Below, piece by piece: positions 1 through 8,307 of a stretch of 64,000 nt of DNA (positions within the stretch are counted from its first letter, which is position 1; each line of letters starts with the position of its first letter). The position numbers and the translations under genes were made by a program. This DNA comes from Pyrinomonadaceae bacterium (GTDB taxonomy: Bacteria > Acidobacteriota > Blastocatellia > Pyrinomonadales > Pyrinomonadaceae). Below the pieces are notes generated by a model. It saw nothing but the letters and a program-made list of their open reading frames with translations. It made no database searches and was not told where the DNA came from. The stretch covers positions 32,044 to 96,043 of the forward strand of contig JAJTWY010000014.1 of the NCBI GenBank assembly GCA_021463165.1, in the 5' to 3' direction.

Positions 1-2410
1 GGTACAAATGAAAGACCTCGATCCTCGCGGTTTGGCTGCCCTGGACGGGCCGTCCAAAGCCGTCCCGGCCGTCCCAGGTAAAGGTCGTGACTCTATTCGG
101 CGTCGGAGAAAATAGTTCCGTGTCTATCCTTCGGCCGGCAATCCTCACGGTCGCCGCGACTGCTTCCACGTCAGGATCAGGCGATGGACCGGTGAGGGGT
201 ATTACCGCACCCATATTCTGGCTGTCTTGCTGCTGGGAGCTTTTGTAGCTGATCTCGAGCCCTGTCTGGGTGATCTCGATCGTCTCGGTAACAGTTTGAG
301 TCTGGATCTCCGTTGTGCATTCGATGTCCACTTCTTCGTCGCATACCTCTTTCGGGGTTGGCTCGGCAAATGGCGGTGCGGCATCCGGCGGAGGTTTGAG
401 GAGCATGGGATAGTTGTAATCCTTTGGCGAAAAATGGCCTAGCGGCACACGCCATAAAGATTGGCCGACTGGGTATAGCTGGGCAAGTTTCTGCCGTTCG
501 GCAAGGTCGATCCCGAGCGACGCATACTCCTCGTCGGTCGCTCGGCCGTTCCCGACTATGTCGAGGTTCGCAACGCCGGCCGTGATCGAGACGATCTGGA
601 TGACTTTGCCGGAAGGATCCGGCGTCCACTCCGCGGTGACCCTGTCGTATGTCCCGGATGGGACCGAGGCTCCGACCGGAAAGCCAATGAAATTCTCGAG
701 ATATTGAATAACGGGACGGTCGAACCTGACCGATCTCGCATTCGCAGCCACCGCCTCATCCACGGAATACTCGGCCGCGAACGTATATTCGCTGGTAGGC
801 GGAAGCTCCGCCGGCATCGCTTGGGGCCCCTTCTCACCGACCGTGAATTCGGTGATCCGAACATTCATAACAGGTATCGGCTGGAGGGTCCCATCAGCGA
901 GTTCCATCGAACCGACAGTGCCGGGCTTGAAAAAGAGTACCGACCGACGTGAACCTACGCCGTCCGTATTGAGCGATCCCGCGGCGACCTGGATCACCGT
1001 GGAGTTGGAGTTGACGATCGTCACATTTGGGTCGTACGGCAGCAGGACAACATCGTCAAATCCCTCGTAAGTCTGCCAATCGATCTTTTCTTCGCGCTGA
1101 GAGGAAATAAAACCCTGGCGTTCGTACTTTACGACGATCTCTCCGCCGGCGTTGACGACCATATCGAACTTTCCGTCGGTTCGCGTGCGGGTCTGGCCCA
1201 GTTCCGGATGGTCATTGATGGTGATCGTTACATTTGGGATCGGCTGGCCGCCCCTGTCGATGACACGGCCACGGATAAGACCAACCCGTTCGGGCTTTAT
1301 AGTCCCTTCGGCAACCCCGGTTTGTATCGCGTCGGGCCCCGAATATAGAAACTTTGTGGCGTCGGAAAGGTTGGTTGCCGTATTTGGCCGGACCGCCGGT
1401 GCGATGGTTGCGGGATCCGGCGGCGGTGGAAGCGGATCGGAGCCTACCGTAACAGTTACGTCGTCTGTCGCAACCAGGATGCCATCAGTCGCGGTCAACC
1501 GAAGCTGGTATATTCCGGCGCGGTTGAAGATGGCCTGAGTATTCAGTGCTGTAGAACTGCTGAATATCACCGTCGAGGGCCCGCTGACCTGGCTCCATAC
1601 AACGGATACCGCACCCGAACCGCCATTGGTTTGGCCGGCGAGCTGGCCGACCGATGGCAGGACCACTGTCAGATCCGGCCCGGCATTTGCTGAAAGCCCG
1701 GTCGCGGCAGCTTGTGTAAAACGGACCGTACCAACACCGTTTCCGAAATTGACAATACCTTGACGCGGCGAGGTCAGGTTTGTCGGTTGTATCGAATATG
1801 CAACACTTCCGCTGCCCGTATTTATGAGATCACCCGAAAGTGTGATCCACGGAACGTTAGACTGTGCCGACCAGGCACATTCGCTTCCAGCCGTAAAGGT
1901 TATCGTGCCGGCAGCTCCTTCGGCCGGTACGTTTATCATCGACGAGCCGAAAACGAGACGGCATTGTGACTGACCTTCGCGCGACTGATAAACACGATGC
2001 TCGATGCCATCGATCGTGATAGCAGCCTGTCGCAATGACGAACTGAGATTGCCTTCGGCCTTGTAGCTGATGGTACCGTTCCCGATCCCATTTGCACGCC
2101 CGATACTCGTGATCCACGGCGCACCGAAGGTAGCAAGCCAACCGCAACCGGCAGGCGCCGAGACGGAGATGGTGCCTTCATCGCCGCGCCAATGGACGAC
2201 GTTCTCGAGGGGAGTGACGGAAGTCACGCAAGCGGCCGTCTCGATTGCAGCTTTATCGGCCAGATGATCGGCGGGCGAAGAACGTTCAACATCCGTACCC
2301 AGCCTTGCTGTTTGAGGAACAAAGATCCCGGTGACAATGGCCGCGGTAAAAAGAGCGAAGATGAACCGAAATGCCTTGCGACTGCCCGGTCTGCCGTTTC
2401 GTGATCCCAT
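1..2410 (-). CDS. N-terminal part of giant secreted YD/RHS-repeat-type protein (runs off the left edge)
   Basis: An open frame of 803 codons runs from the ATG at 2408-2410 to base 1 with no stop, so the gene continues outside the window. The start is preceded by GGGAGGT (2418-2424). What can be seen: a hydrophobic signal or anchor at about residues 12-30; two BACON-like beta-sandwich modules at about 58-142 and 147-235, each with a Cys-x-Trp and Pro-Trp-Ile-Thr core; a PKD-like module at 239-322 (SANAGPDLTV); a proline-rich hinge (PLPPPPDP); and a carboxypeptidase-regulatory-like domain at about 375-433. Near 547-580 comes the motif VIQYLENFIGFPVG, and the visible end has TFTWDGRDGFGRPVQG. 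I know these last two from the region just before YD repeats in RHS/teneurin-like proteins. The YD repeats and any C-terminal toxin or cargo would lie to the left, unseen. It is likely exported and surface-bound. It diverges from the regulator at 2581. The RHS assignment is inference; the open frame and export signal are seen directly. Confidence 0.8.
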   Translation of the reverse strand, partial: MGSRNGRPGSRKAFRFIFALFTAAIVTGIFVPQTARLGTDVERSSPADHLADKAAIETAACVTSVTPLENVVHWRGDEGTISVSAPAGCGWLATFGAPWITSIGRANGIGNGTISYKAEGNLSSSLRQAAITIDGIEHRVYQSREGQSQCRLVFGSSMINVPAEGAAGTITFTAGSECAWSAQSNVPWITLSGDLINTGSGSVAYSIQPTNLTSPRQGIVNFGNGVGTVRFTQAAATGLSANAGPDLTVVLPSVGQLAGQTNGGSGAVSVVWSQVSGPSTVIFSSSTALNTQAIFNRAGIYQLRLTATDGILVATDDVTVTVGSDPLPPPPDPATIAPAVRPNTATNLSDATKFLYSGPDAIQTGVAEGTIKPERVGLIRGRVIDRGGQPIPNVTITINDHPELGQTRTRTDGKFDMVVNAGGEIVVKYERQGFISSQREEKIDWQTYEGFDDVVLLPYDPNVTIVNSNSTVIQVAAGSLNTDGVGSRRSVLFFKPGTVGSMELADGTLQPIPVMNVRITEFTVGEKGPQAMPAELPPTSEYTFAAEYSVDEAVAANARSVRFDRPVIQYLENFIGFPVGASVPSGTYDRVTAEWTPDPSGKVIQIVSITAGVANLDIVGNGRATDEEYASLGIDLAERQKLAQLYPVGQSLWRVPLGHFSPKDYNYPMLLKPPPDAAPPFAEPTPKEVCDEEVDIECTTEIQTQTVTETIEITQTGLEISYKSSQQQDSQNMGAVIPLTGPSPDPDVEAVAATVRIAGRRIDTELFSPTPNRVTTFTWDGRDGFGRPVQGSQTARIEVFHLY

Positions 2411-2417
2411 TGTCGTT

Positions 2418-2424
2418 ACCTCCC
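2418..2424 (-). promoter_or_regulatory. Shine-Dalgarno site of the RHS-type gene
   Basis: GGGAGGT on the minus strand, 7 bases before the ATG at 2410. It fixes the start of the long open frame that leaves the window at base 1. Many genes here have weak or no such site, so this one stands out. Confidence 0.75.
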
Positions 2425-2580
2425 GTGTATGCCGCGCGAAAAAATTGCTGGATTGAACCGCCGTATGAAGTCTATACTGGTTTAAATCAAGAGATTGCGA
2501 CGATTGTAGAATTTCCAGCCGTCAGAAAACTGGAAACAAAACGGAAAAAAAGCGGCAAGCCTGTGGCGTTTTGAGGCTTT

Positions 2581-4467
2581 ATGGACGGAAAATCGGCGGA
2601 CGATCGAAACTTTGCGTTTGGGCCCTTCGTGCTCGATCGTGGGTCGCGGATCCTGCTTCGGGAGGGCCGCGAGGTTCGCCTGGCCCATCGCCCATTCGAC
2701 ATCCTTGTCCATCTGATCGTGAACCGGGACAGAGTGGTTCCCCGCTCCGAACTGCTGGACCGGTTCTGGGACGGGCACGACGTGTATGACGATGCCCTCA
2801 GAAAAAGTATCGGCGCTGTCCGAAAAGCGCTCGGTGATACGAAGCGGCCGTCGAATTATATCGAAACTCGCTACGGTGACGGTTATCGTTTCGTATCCGA
2901 CTTGGCGACGGCCAGAGTGCCGACCGCGTTATTGGCGAACGGACGCGTCCGCTCCGGCAGTTTCACCCCTGTTCGAGCACTCATCCTTGCGGCCTCGGTT
3001 GTGATCCTTGCCGTCCTGACGCTTGGATTATATGTGACCGCCCCCAGCGAAAGCAGTTCGTCGGCAACGGCGCAGGCCACACACCGCGGGACACCGCGCT
3101 CGATCGCGGTCATGCCGATAAAGAATCTTACGGGCAAGGCCGAAACCGAGTACTTCAGTGACGGCGTTACCGACAGCATCATAACCGAACTAGCCCGGGC
3201 CGGCGATCTGAAGGTGATCTCGCGCGGATCAACCTTTTCTTTTAAGGGCCGTGAGATCGACCCGCGCGAGCTCGGGCGCGAACTGGGCGTGGACGTGATC
3301 CTCGAGGGTACGCTGCAGTCGAAAGGAGAGAATGTCAATATACGAGTTCGTCTGATAAATGCTTCCGACGGCTCGATAGTATGGACGAGCAATGATTTCG
3401 AACGGCGATTTACTGCCGCGTCAGATCTTCAGGACACCATCGCCTGCAGCGTAGCGGCCGAGCTGAGATTGCAGATCTGTGGCGACGCCGGACACAATAC
3501 CCAAAATGGGATCGCCTATCAGGAATACCTCAAGGGACGCTATGAGTGGAACAAGAGGACCCCAGCCGGGATCAAAAAGAGCATCGAACATTTCAACCGG
3601 GCGATAGAGTTTGACCCGATGTTCTCCCGTGCATATTCCGGTTTGTCCGAGAGTTATTCAATGGGGCTGTGGTACGTCCCTTTCCCGAGCGAATACGCCC
3701 TTCCGAAGGCGACCGAGGCCGCGCGGCGGGCGCTCGCGATCGACCCTGATTCCGCTGAGGCCATGACCGCCCTGGCAAATGCGGCTGTGCTGGACTGGCG
3801 TTGGGACGAGGCCCGCGAGATGATCGAGAAGGCCGTAACTCGCGATGCCAACTACGCCCGTGCATTCCACGTTTACGCTTTCTACCTGACCGCATTCAAC
3901 CGGTACGATGAAGCGATTCGTTCTATCCGGCGGGCTCACGAGCTGGACCCGATGAACAGCGTTATCAGGGCTGACACTGCACATATTCTTCTGCATGGCC
4001 ATCGCGAAGATGCCTCGCGAATTGACGCGGCGATAGCTGAATGTGACAGCTTGATCACCACCGATCCTTCCTACGCAGAGACCTACGATTACCGCGCAAC
4101 AGCTTATTCCCTTAAAAATGACAGTGACCGATTCGCGGCCGACCTGATCGAGGCCAAGCGCATTCGCGGGGAAAAAGGGCTCAATCGTTTCACGTCCGCC
4201 TACTCATCGAAAGGCAAACCGGGACTCTTAAGACTTCTCCTGGCAGATGAGCTGCAGCTAGCGAAGAATGGAGATCCGAGACCGATGAGAATAGCTGCGA
4301 TCTATGCGGCTCTTGGAGAGAAGGCGAGTGCCATCGATTGGCTGACCAGAGCCGTCAACGATCACGATGCAGAAATAATCGGCCTGGCGCAGAATCCGTG
4401 GTTTGACATCCTTCGCGACGACCCAAGCTTTGTAGAGTTGCTGCACCGTGCCGGGCTGGCTCGCTGA
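2581..4467 (+). CDS. Membrane-bound winged-helix transcriptional regulator with TolB_N-like and TPR domains (CadC-like)
   Basis: A 628-residue protein. Residues about 9-107 are an OmpR/PhoB-type winged-helix DNA-binding domain (FGPFVLD, RPFDILVHLI, YIETRYGDGYRF). One membrane helix follows at about 133-152 (ALILAASVVILAVLTLGLYV). Residues 173-300 resemble the FlgO/TolB N-terminal module that often follows such helices (SIAVMPIKNLTG, YFSDGVTDSIITEL, LGVDVILEGTLQ). The rest to the C-terminus is TPR-like helical repeats. The layout matches CadC-type one-component regulators: DNA binding in the cytoplasm, sensing on the other side of the membrane. A GAGG site lies at 2572-2575 before the ATG. It is divergent from the RHS-type gene across 170 bp, so it may control that gene; that is inference. 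The signal sensed is unknown. Confidence 0.85.
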   Translation: MDGKSADDRNFAFGPFVLDRGSRILLREGREVRLAHRPFDILVHLIVNRDRVVPRSELLDRFWDGHDVYDDALRKSIGAVRKALGDTKRPSNYIETRYGDGYRFVSDLATARVPTALLANGRVRSGSFTPVRALILAASVVILAVLTLGLYVTAPSESSSSATAQATHRGTPRSIAVMPIKNLTGKAETEYFSDGVTDSIITELARAGDLKVISRGSTFSFKGREIDPRELGRELGVDVILEGTLQSKGENVNIRVRLINASDGSIVWTSNDFERRFTAASDLQDTIACSVAAELRLQICGDAGHNTQNGIAYQEYLKGRYEWNKRTPAGIKKSIEHFNRAIEFDPMFSRAYSGLSESYSMGLWYVPFPSEYALPKATEAARRALAIDPDSAEAMTALANAAVLDWRWDEAREMIEKAVTRDANYARAFHVYAFYLTAFNRYDEAIRSIRRAHELDPMNSVIRADTAHILLHGHREDASRIDAAIAECDSLITTDPSYAETYDYRATAYSLKNDSDRFAADLIEAKRIRGEKGLNRFTSAYSSKGKPGLLRLLLADELQLAKNGDPRPMRIAAIYAALGEKASAIDWLTRAVNDHDAEIIGLAQNPWFDILRDDPSFVELLHRAGLAR

Positions 4468-4629
4468 ACGCGTTCGTTTGCCGCCACATCCAGAAGCGAA
4501 GAATATTCGGGCCATACGGGAAACGGCCGAGCGAAACTGTCATCAGCGGCGAGTTGGACTGCGAAATCTACTCACATTCGTGTTAATCTAGTGTTTTCCG
4601 AGCACCGGCCCGGGTGTCGAAACCTTAAG

Positions 4630-6861
4630 ATGAAGGAATGTCATCTCTGTAAAAACTGTTTTGCCGATATCGTTGAAACGTGCCCCAATGACGGGATGCC
4701 AACGGTTCACACGATACCCGGCGATCCCGTTTTAGAGGGCAAATACCAAATCGAATGCCGTCTAGGCCAAGGCGGAATGGGTATTGTTTACAAGGCCCGG
4801 CATGCCTACCTCAAGACCCAACTGGCGATCAAGGTGATCCTTCCTGACCTGGTCGGCAATGATCCTCAACTCGTAACACGATTTCGCCAGGAAGCCCTGG
4901 CCGCCGCAGCGATCCGTCATCAGAACGTCGTCAGCGTGACGGATTACGGCGTTATCGATGGGACACTGCCGTTTCTTGTGATGGAGTATGTTGAGGGTGA
5001 ATCGCTCCACGACCTTCTCGGTCGTGAGAAGTCGCTTTCGCCCGAGCGAGCATTCGAGCTGATGGCTGCTGTATGTGCGGGCGTCGGCGCGGCTCACCAT
5101 CAGGGTATCGTTCACCGCGACCTCAAACCGCTCAACATCATGATCTGCAACGACAAACCAAACTTGTCGCAGGCGGTGAAGATACTTGATTTTGGTTTGG
5201 CAAAGATAAAATCGGGTGAGCTGCTTGGATCATTCATCCAGGCGCAGACGACAGGACTCATGGGCTCGCCATACTACATGGCACCGGAACAGTGGGCCGA
5301 TGAAGACCCGGATTCGCGCGCGGATATTTATTCGCTGGGCGTAATGCTCTATCAGATGCTGGCAGGCGACGTTCCTTTCAAGGGTTCGTCGATCCCGGCG
5401 ATCATGAAGAAGCACATTTCCGATCCGGCTCCGACACTTGCGGCAGCTGGCATGCAGGTATCGCCCGAGCTCGAAAGGGCCGTTCAGCATTCACTCGAAA
5501 AGAACCCGGCCAAGCGGACGCCTTCGGTCCAGGTCATGGTCGAAGAACTGCGCGCGGCGATCCAGCCGAGAATGCAGTTCGTACAGACCGCGCCGAGTAC
5601 GACCCTGCCCATCTCATCGCTGAAGCTCACATCTAAACCGCCCCAGTCGGCAGTTTTTGTCGATAATGTTGCCGTTGGGCGTACTGCGGAAACCGGCCTG
5701 CTCCTGATCGAAGGGCTCCAAAGCGGTAACCATCGTCTGCGCGTGACGCACAATGGCTATCTCGACTGGATGAGTGAGGTCGTCTGCGACGGTCAGCCGA
5801 TCGAGGTTCACGCGGAACTTACAGAGGGCGACCCAACGTCGCAGACTGCTAGCCCGATCCCTGATGTCACCGTCGGCGGAATGCAGAAAACGATCGTGCT
5901 TACCCCTCAGGATGAGGATGATCTCGCAAAAACGGTTCAGCAGAGCCGTTCCCCGAGCCGTTTTGATGTCCGGATCGAGTCAACTGAACCGCCACGAAGA
6001 TCGACCTCCAAATCGGTGCTTTTCGGAATAGGAGGCCTATTGGGTCTCTTAGTGGTTGGAATTATCGGTCTGGCCGCGGCATATCTTCTCGGAGTGCTGC
6101 CGCCGGGCCCCGTAGGGCCGGGAAATGTTGCGGCCACGCCGACTCCGGTCCCGTCCCCTGAAATTGGTACTAAGCCGGATCTGGCAACGATCCCCGGCGG
6201 CACATTCAAGATGGGTCGGAATAACGGGCTTGACAATGAAAAACCGGAAAACTCCGTGACGGTCCAGAGCTTCAGAATGGATAAGACCGAGGTAACGAAC
6301 GCGGAATATGCTGAGTTCGTTAAAGAGACGGGCTACCGGCCGGTTCCAGCCCACTGGGTAAACGATGTCCCGCTGCAATACCAGGAGAAAATGCCCGTTC
6401 GGTTTGTGAATCTGGATGATATAAATGCTTTTGCAGCGTGGCGTTCGAAACGGGATGGCGTGACCTATCGGCTGCCGACGGAAGCAGAATGGGAATATGC
6501 CGCTCGTAACGGCGCGAAGAATAACCTTTATCCATGGGGGAATACATTCGACCCGAAGTGTGCCGCACTTGACAACGAGAGTACCGAGCCCGAGGCCGTG
6601 GGCACCGCCTCGTGTCCGAATGATTGGGGTGTCCTGGATCTTATCGGGAATGTTTACGAATGGACCGGAAGCAAAGCGAGCCTCTATCCGGGAAGCAGTG
6701 GTTCAATGCGTGAGACCAAAGAGCCCAGATATATGATCCGGGGCGGAGCGGCCTTGTCAAAATCAACGGGCCCCTTTGCGGTCACGGCCGCGTTCAGAGT
6801 GGATGTAGACGCGAGCCGGCGCGAAAAGGAAATTGGCTTTCGTTTGGTCACGCAGAATTGA
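4630..6861 (+). CDS. Transmembrane Ser/Thr protein kinase with zinc ribbon, PEGA domain and FGE/SUMF1-like C-terminus
   Basis: 743 residues from the ATG at 4630; the frame is open to a GTG at 4591, but MKECHLCKNCF is the usual start of this zinc-ribbon family. Order: Cys-x2-Cys...CPNDG ribbon (1-25); Hanks-type kinase (about 40-307) with intact GQGGMG loop, AIK lysine, HRDLKPLN catalytic loop, DFG and APE; PEGA-like module (331-397); membrane helix (about 462-487); Pro-rich hinge; and an FGE-sulfatase fold (516-743: IPGGTFKMG, DKTEVTNAEYAEF, RLPTEAEWEYAAR). The kinase should be active in the cytoplasm, with the FGE-like domain outside. The end of the FGE domain lacks the cysteines used by true formylglycine-generating enzymes (ends EIGFRLV), so it is more likely a binding or sensor domain. 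First gene of a tight three-gene run with 6881 and 8308. Confidence 0.9.
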   Translation: MKECHLCKNCFADIVETCPNDGMPTVHTIPGDPVLEGKYQIECRLGQGGMGIVYKARHAYLKTQLAIKVILPDLVGNDPQLVTRFRQEALAAAAIRHQNVVSVTDYGVIDGTLPFLVMEYVEGESLHDLLGREKSLSPERAFELMAAVCAGVGAAHHQGIVHRDLKPLNIMICNDKPNLSQAVKILDFGLAKIKSGELLGSFIQAQTTGLMGSPYYMAPEQWADEDPDSRADIYSLGVMLYQMLAGDVPFKGSSIPAIMKKHISDPAPTLAAAGMQVSPELERAVQHSLEKNPAKRTPSVQVMVEELRAAIQPRMQFVQTAPSTTLPISSLKLTSKPPQSAVFVDNVAVGRTAETGLLLIEGLQSGNHRLRVTHNGYLDWMSEVVCDGQPIEVHAELTEGDPTSQTASPIPDVTVGGMQKTIVLTPQDEDDLAKTVQQSRSPSRFDVRIESTEPPRRSTSKSVLFGIGGLLGLLVVGIIGLAAAYLLGVLPPGPVGPGNVAATPTPVPSPEIGTKPDLATIPGGTFKMGRNNGLDNEKPENSVTVQSFRMDKTEVTNAEYAEFVKETGYRPVPAHWVNDVPLQYQEKMPVRFVNLDDINAFAAWRSKRDGVTYRLPTEAEWEYAARNGAKNNLYPWGNTFDPKCAALDNESTEPEAVGTASCPNDWGVLDLIGNVYEWTGSKASLYPGSSGSMRETKEPRYMIRGGAALSKSTGPFAVTAAFRVDVDASRREKEIGFRLVTQN

Positions 6862-6880
6862 AAGCCGGGGGTGGTGTTTT

Positions 6881-8293
6881 ATGATCGGCGTTCTGAAGCT
6901 TCCTTTATTGCTAACGATTTTAGCCGGGTTCGCCACGATCGCGGCGGGACAGGATCTCGGCAGCAGTAACAAGCTCTTTGGCGGTGGTAAAAAGCAGCCA
7001 GCGAAATCCGCCAAGACCCCACCCGCAAAAGCCAAGGGTACGCCTACTAAAAAGGGCACGACTACATCGCCAAAAACGAACACTGCAGCAAAAAAATCAA
7101 AGGCCGCTCCGAAGAAGCCTGTCACGGCCGCAAAGACCACACAAAAACCGAAATCAGCAACTGCGGCTAAAACGCCGGCAACTCCCCCAAAGAACAGGTT
7201 CACCCAATTCTCGGACGCCATTCCTCCAAAGGTGGAAATAACCGTCAGTAAGCCACAGCCCAGTATTGTGAGTGCGTCAGTTGATGACGAAACTCGCTTT
7301 GAAGACCTCATCGAGAGCGGGAATGATGCACGTGATGCCAGGAACTACGCTCAGGCAGAATCAGCCTACCGAGCGGCGCGCTCCTTGAAGCCCAAAGATT
7401 CTCGTGCTGTGTACGGACTCGGCAACCTGTATGCCGACCAGCAACGTTGGGAAGAAGCCGAACGTTCTTATCGTGCGGCCCTTCAGATAGAGCCGGATAA
7501 CGCCATCGCTCATGTTGCCCTGAGCTACGTGCTGACACAGCCGATCGCGGCTCCGAACCTTTCGGAAAGGTACGAGGAGGCCGAAAAGATCGCGAGGAAA
7601 GCGATACAGCTTGCGCCAAACAACGCGCTTGCATTTGACCAACTGGGCGTGGCACTGGAGCTTCTCGGTCTGATCGGACCGGAAACCGAATCGATCTATC
7701 GCAAGGCGATGCAGATCGACCCAGGATTCGCTCCGCCCTATGCACATCTTGGGCGTTTGATGAAACGCCGGGGCCTCGTCAAGGAGTCCGCAAGCATGTA
7801 TGAGAGCGCGGTACAGCGGTCGAACGACGCAGCTACGCTCGTTCTGGTGGCCGACGTGATGCAATCGGAACAGCGGTATGCCGACTCGGAACAGTTGCTG
7901 CGGCGTGCGGTCGCTCTGGATCAACGGAATCCTTCCGCCCTACTCTTGCTGGGCCGGTCACTAACGGCGCAAGGTAAATTTGCCGAGGCGGAGGGTTTTC
8001 TTCGAACCGGCATTTCGGTCAGCCCGAACTCTTATATGCCGAACAGTCTGCTGGGCACGCTTTATACTAGGCAAGGGAGTTTCGAGAAGGCGGAAGCTTC
8101 GCTGATGGAGGCTCTCCGCTACGTTTCGCCGCTCGACCGACGCGGGCTTTCACAACAGTTCGAAGCGCTCGGCGACGGATTTATGAAAGCCGGGAACCGA
8201 CAGCGAGCCGAACGATCGTATCGCCATGCGGTAGATCTAGACAATGAGAATCGGAGCCTCGTTACAAAGCTCACCCGTTCACAGCGTAGCTGA
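6881..8293 (+). CDS. Exported TPR protein with Lys/Ala/Pro-rich linker
   Basis: 470 residues from the ATG at 6881, which has a GGGGGTGG purine stretch just upstream and begins a clear signal peptide (MIGVLKLPLLLTILAGF, cleavage near AAGQ). Residues about 30-110 are a low-complexity basic linker of Lys, Ala, Pro and Thr. From about residue 140 to the end lie roughly eight TPR units (for example AESAYRAARSLKPKDSRAVY and AERSYRAALQIEPDNAIAHV). TPR arrays bind other proteins; the basic linker could bind peptidoglycan or an acidic surface. Starts 19 bp after the kinase and ends 14 bp before the pseudokinase, so it is probably cotranscribed and part of the same signalling or envelope assembly. The specific role is unknown. 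Confidence 0.82.
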   Translation: MIGVLKLPLLLTILAGFATIAAGQDLGSSNKLFGGGKKQPAKSAKTPPAKAKGTPTKKGTTTSPKTNTAAKKSKAAPKKPVTAAKTTQKPKSATAAKTPATPPKNRFTQFSDAIPPKVEITVSKPQPSIVSASVDDETRFEDLIESGNDARDARNYAQAESAYRAARSLKPKDSRAVYGLGNLYADQQRWEEAERSYRAALQIEPDNAIAHVALSYVLTQPIAAPNLSERYEEAEKIARKAIQLAPNNALAFDQLGVALELLGLIGPETESIYRKAMQIDPGFAPPYAHLGRLMKRRGLVKESASMYESAVQRSNDAATLVLVADVMQSEQRYADSEQLLRRAVALDQRNPSALLLLGRSLTAQGKFAEAEGFLRTGISVSPNSYMPNSLLGTLYTRQGSFEKAEASLMEALRYVSPLDRRGLSQQFEALGDGFMKAGNRQRAERSYRHAVDLDNENRSLVTKLTRSQRS

Positions 8294-8307
8294 CTCCCAG
8301 GATCAGA

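Noticed and set aside
4560..4600. Sigma70 promoter before the kinase operon
   Set aside because: A TTGGAC at 4554-4559 has no -10 box at proper spacing; too weak to report.
4591..4629. GTG start extending the kinase gene upstream
   Set aside because: The zinc-ribbon family starts at MKECHLC (4630), and the extra 13 residues look like leader.
6175..6861. Working sulfatase-maturing FGE
   Set aside because: The closing segment lacks the Cys residues needed for formylglycine formation, and no sulfatase gene is nearby.
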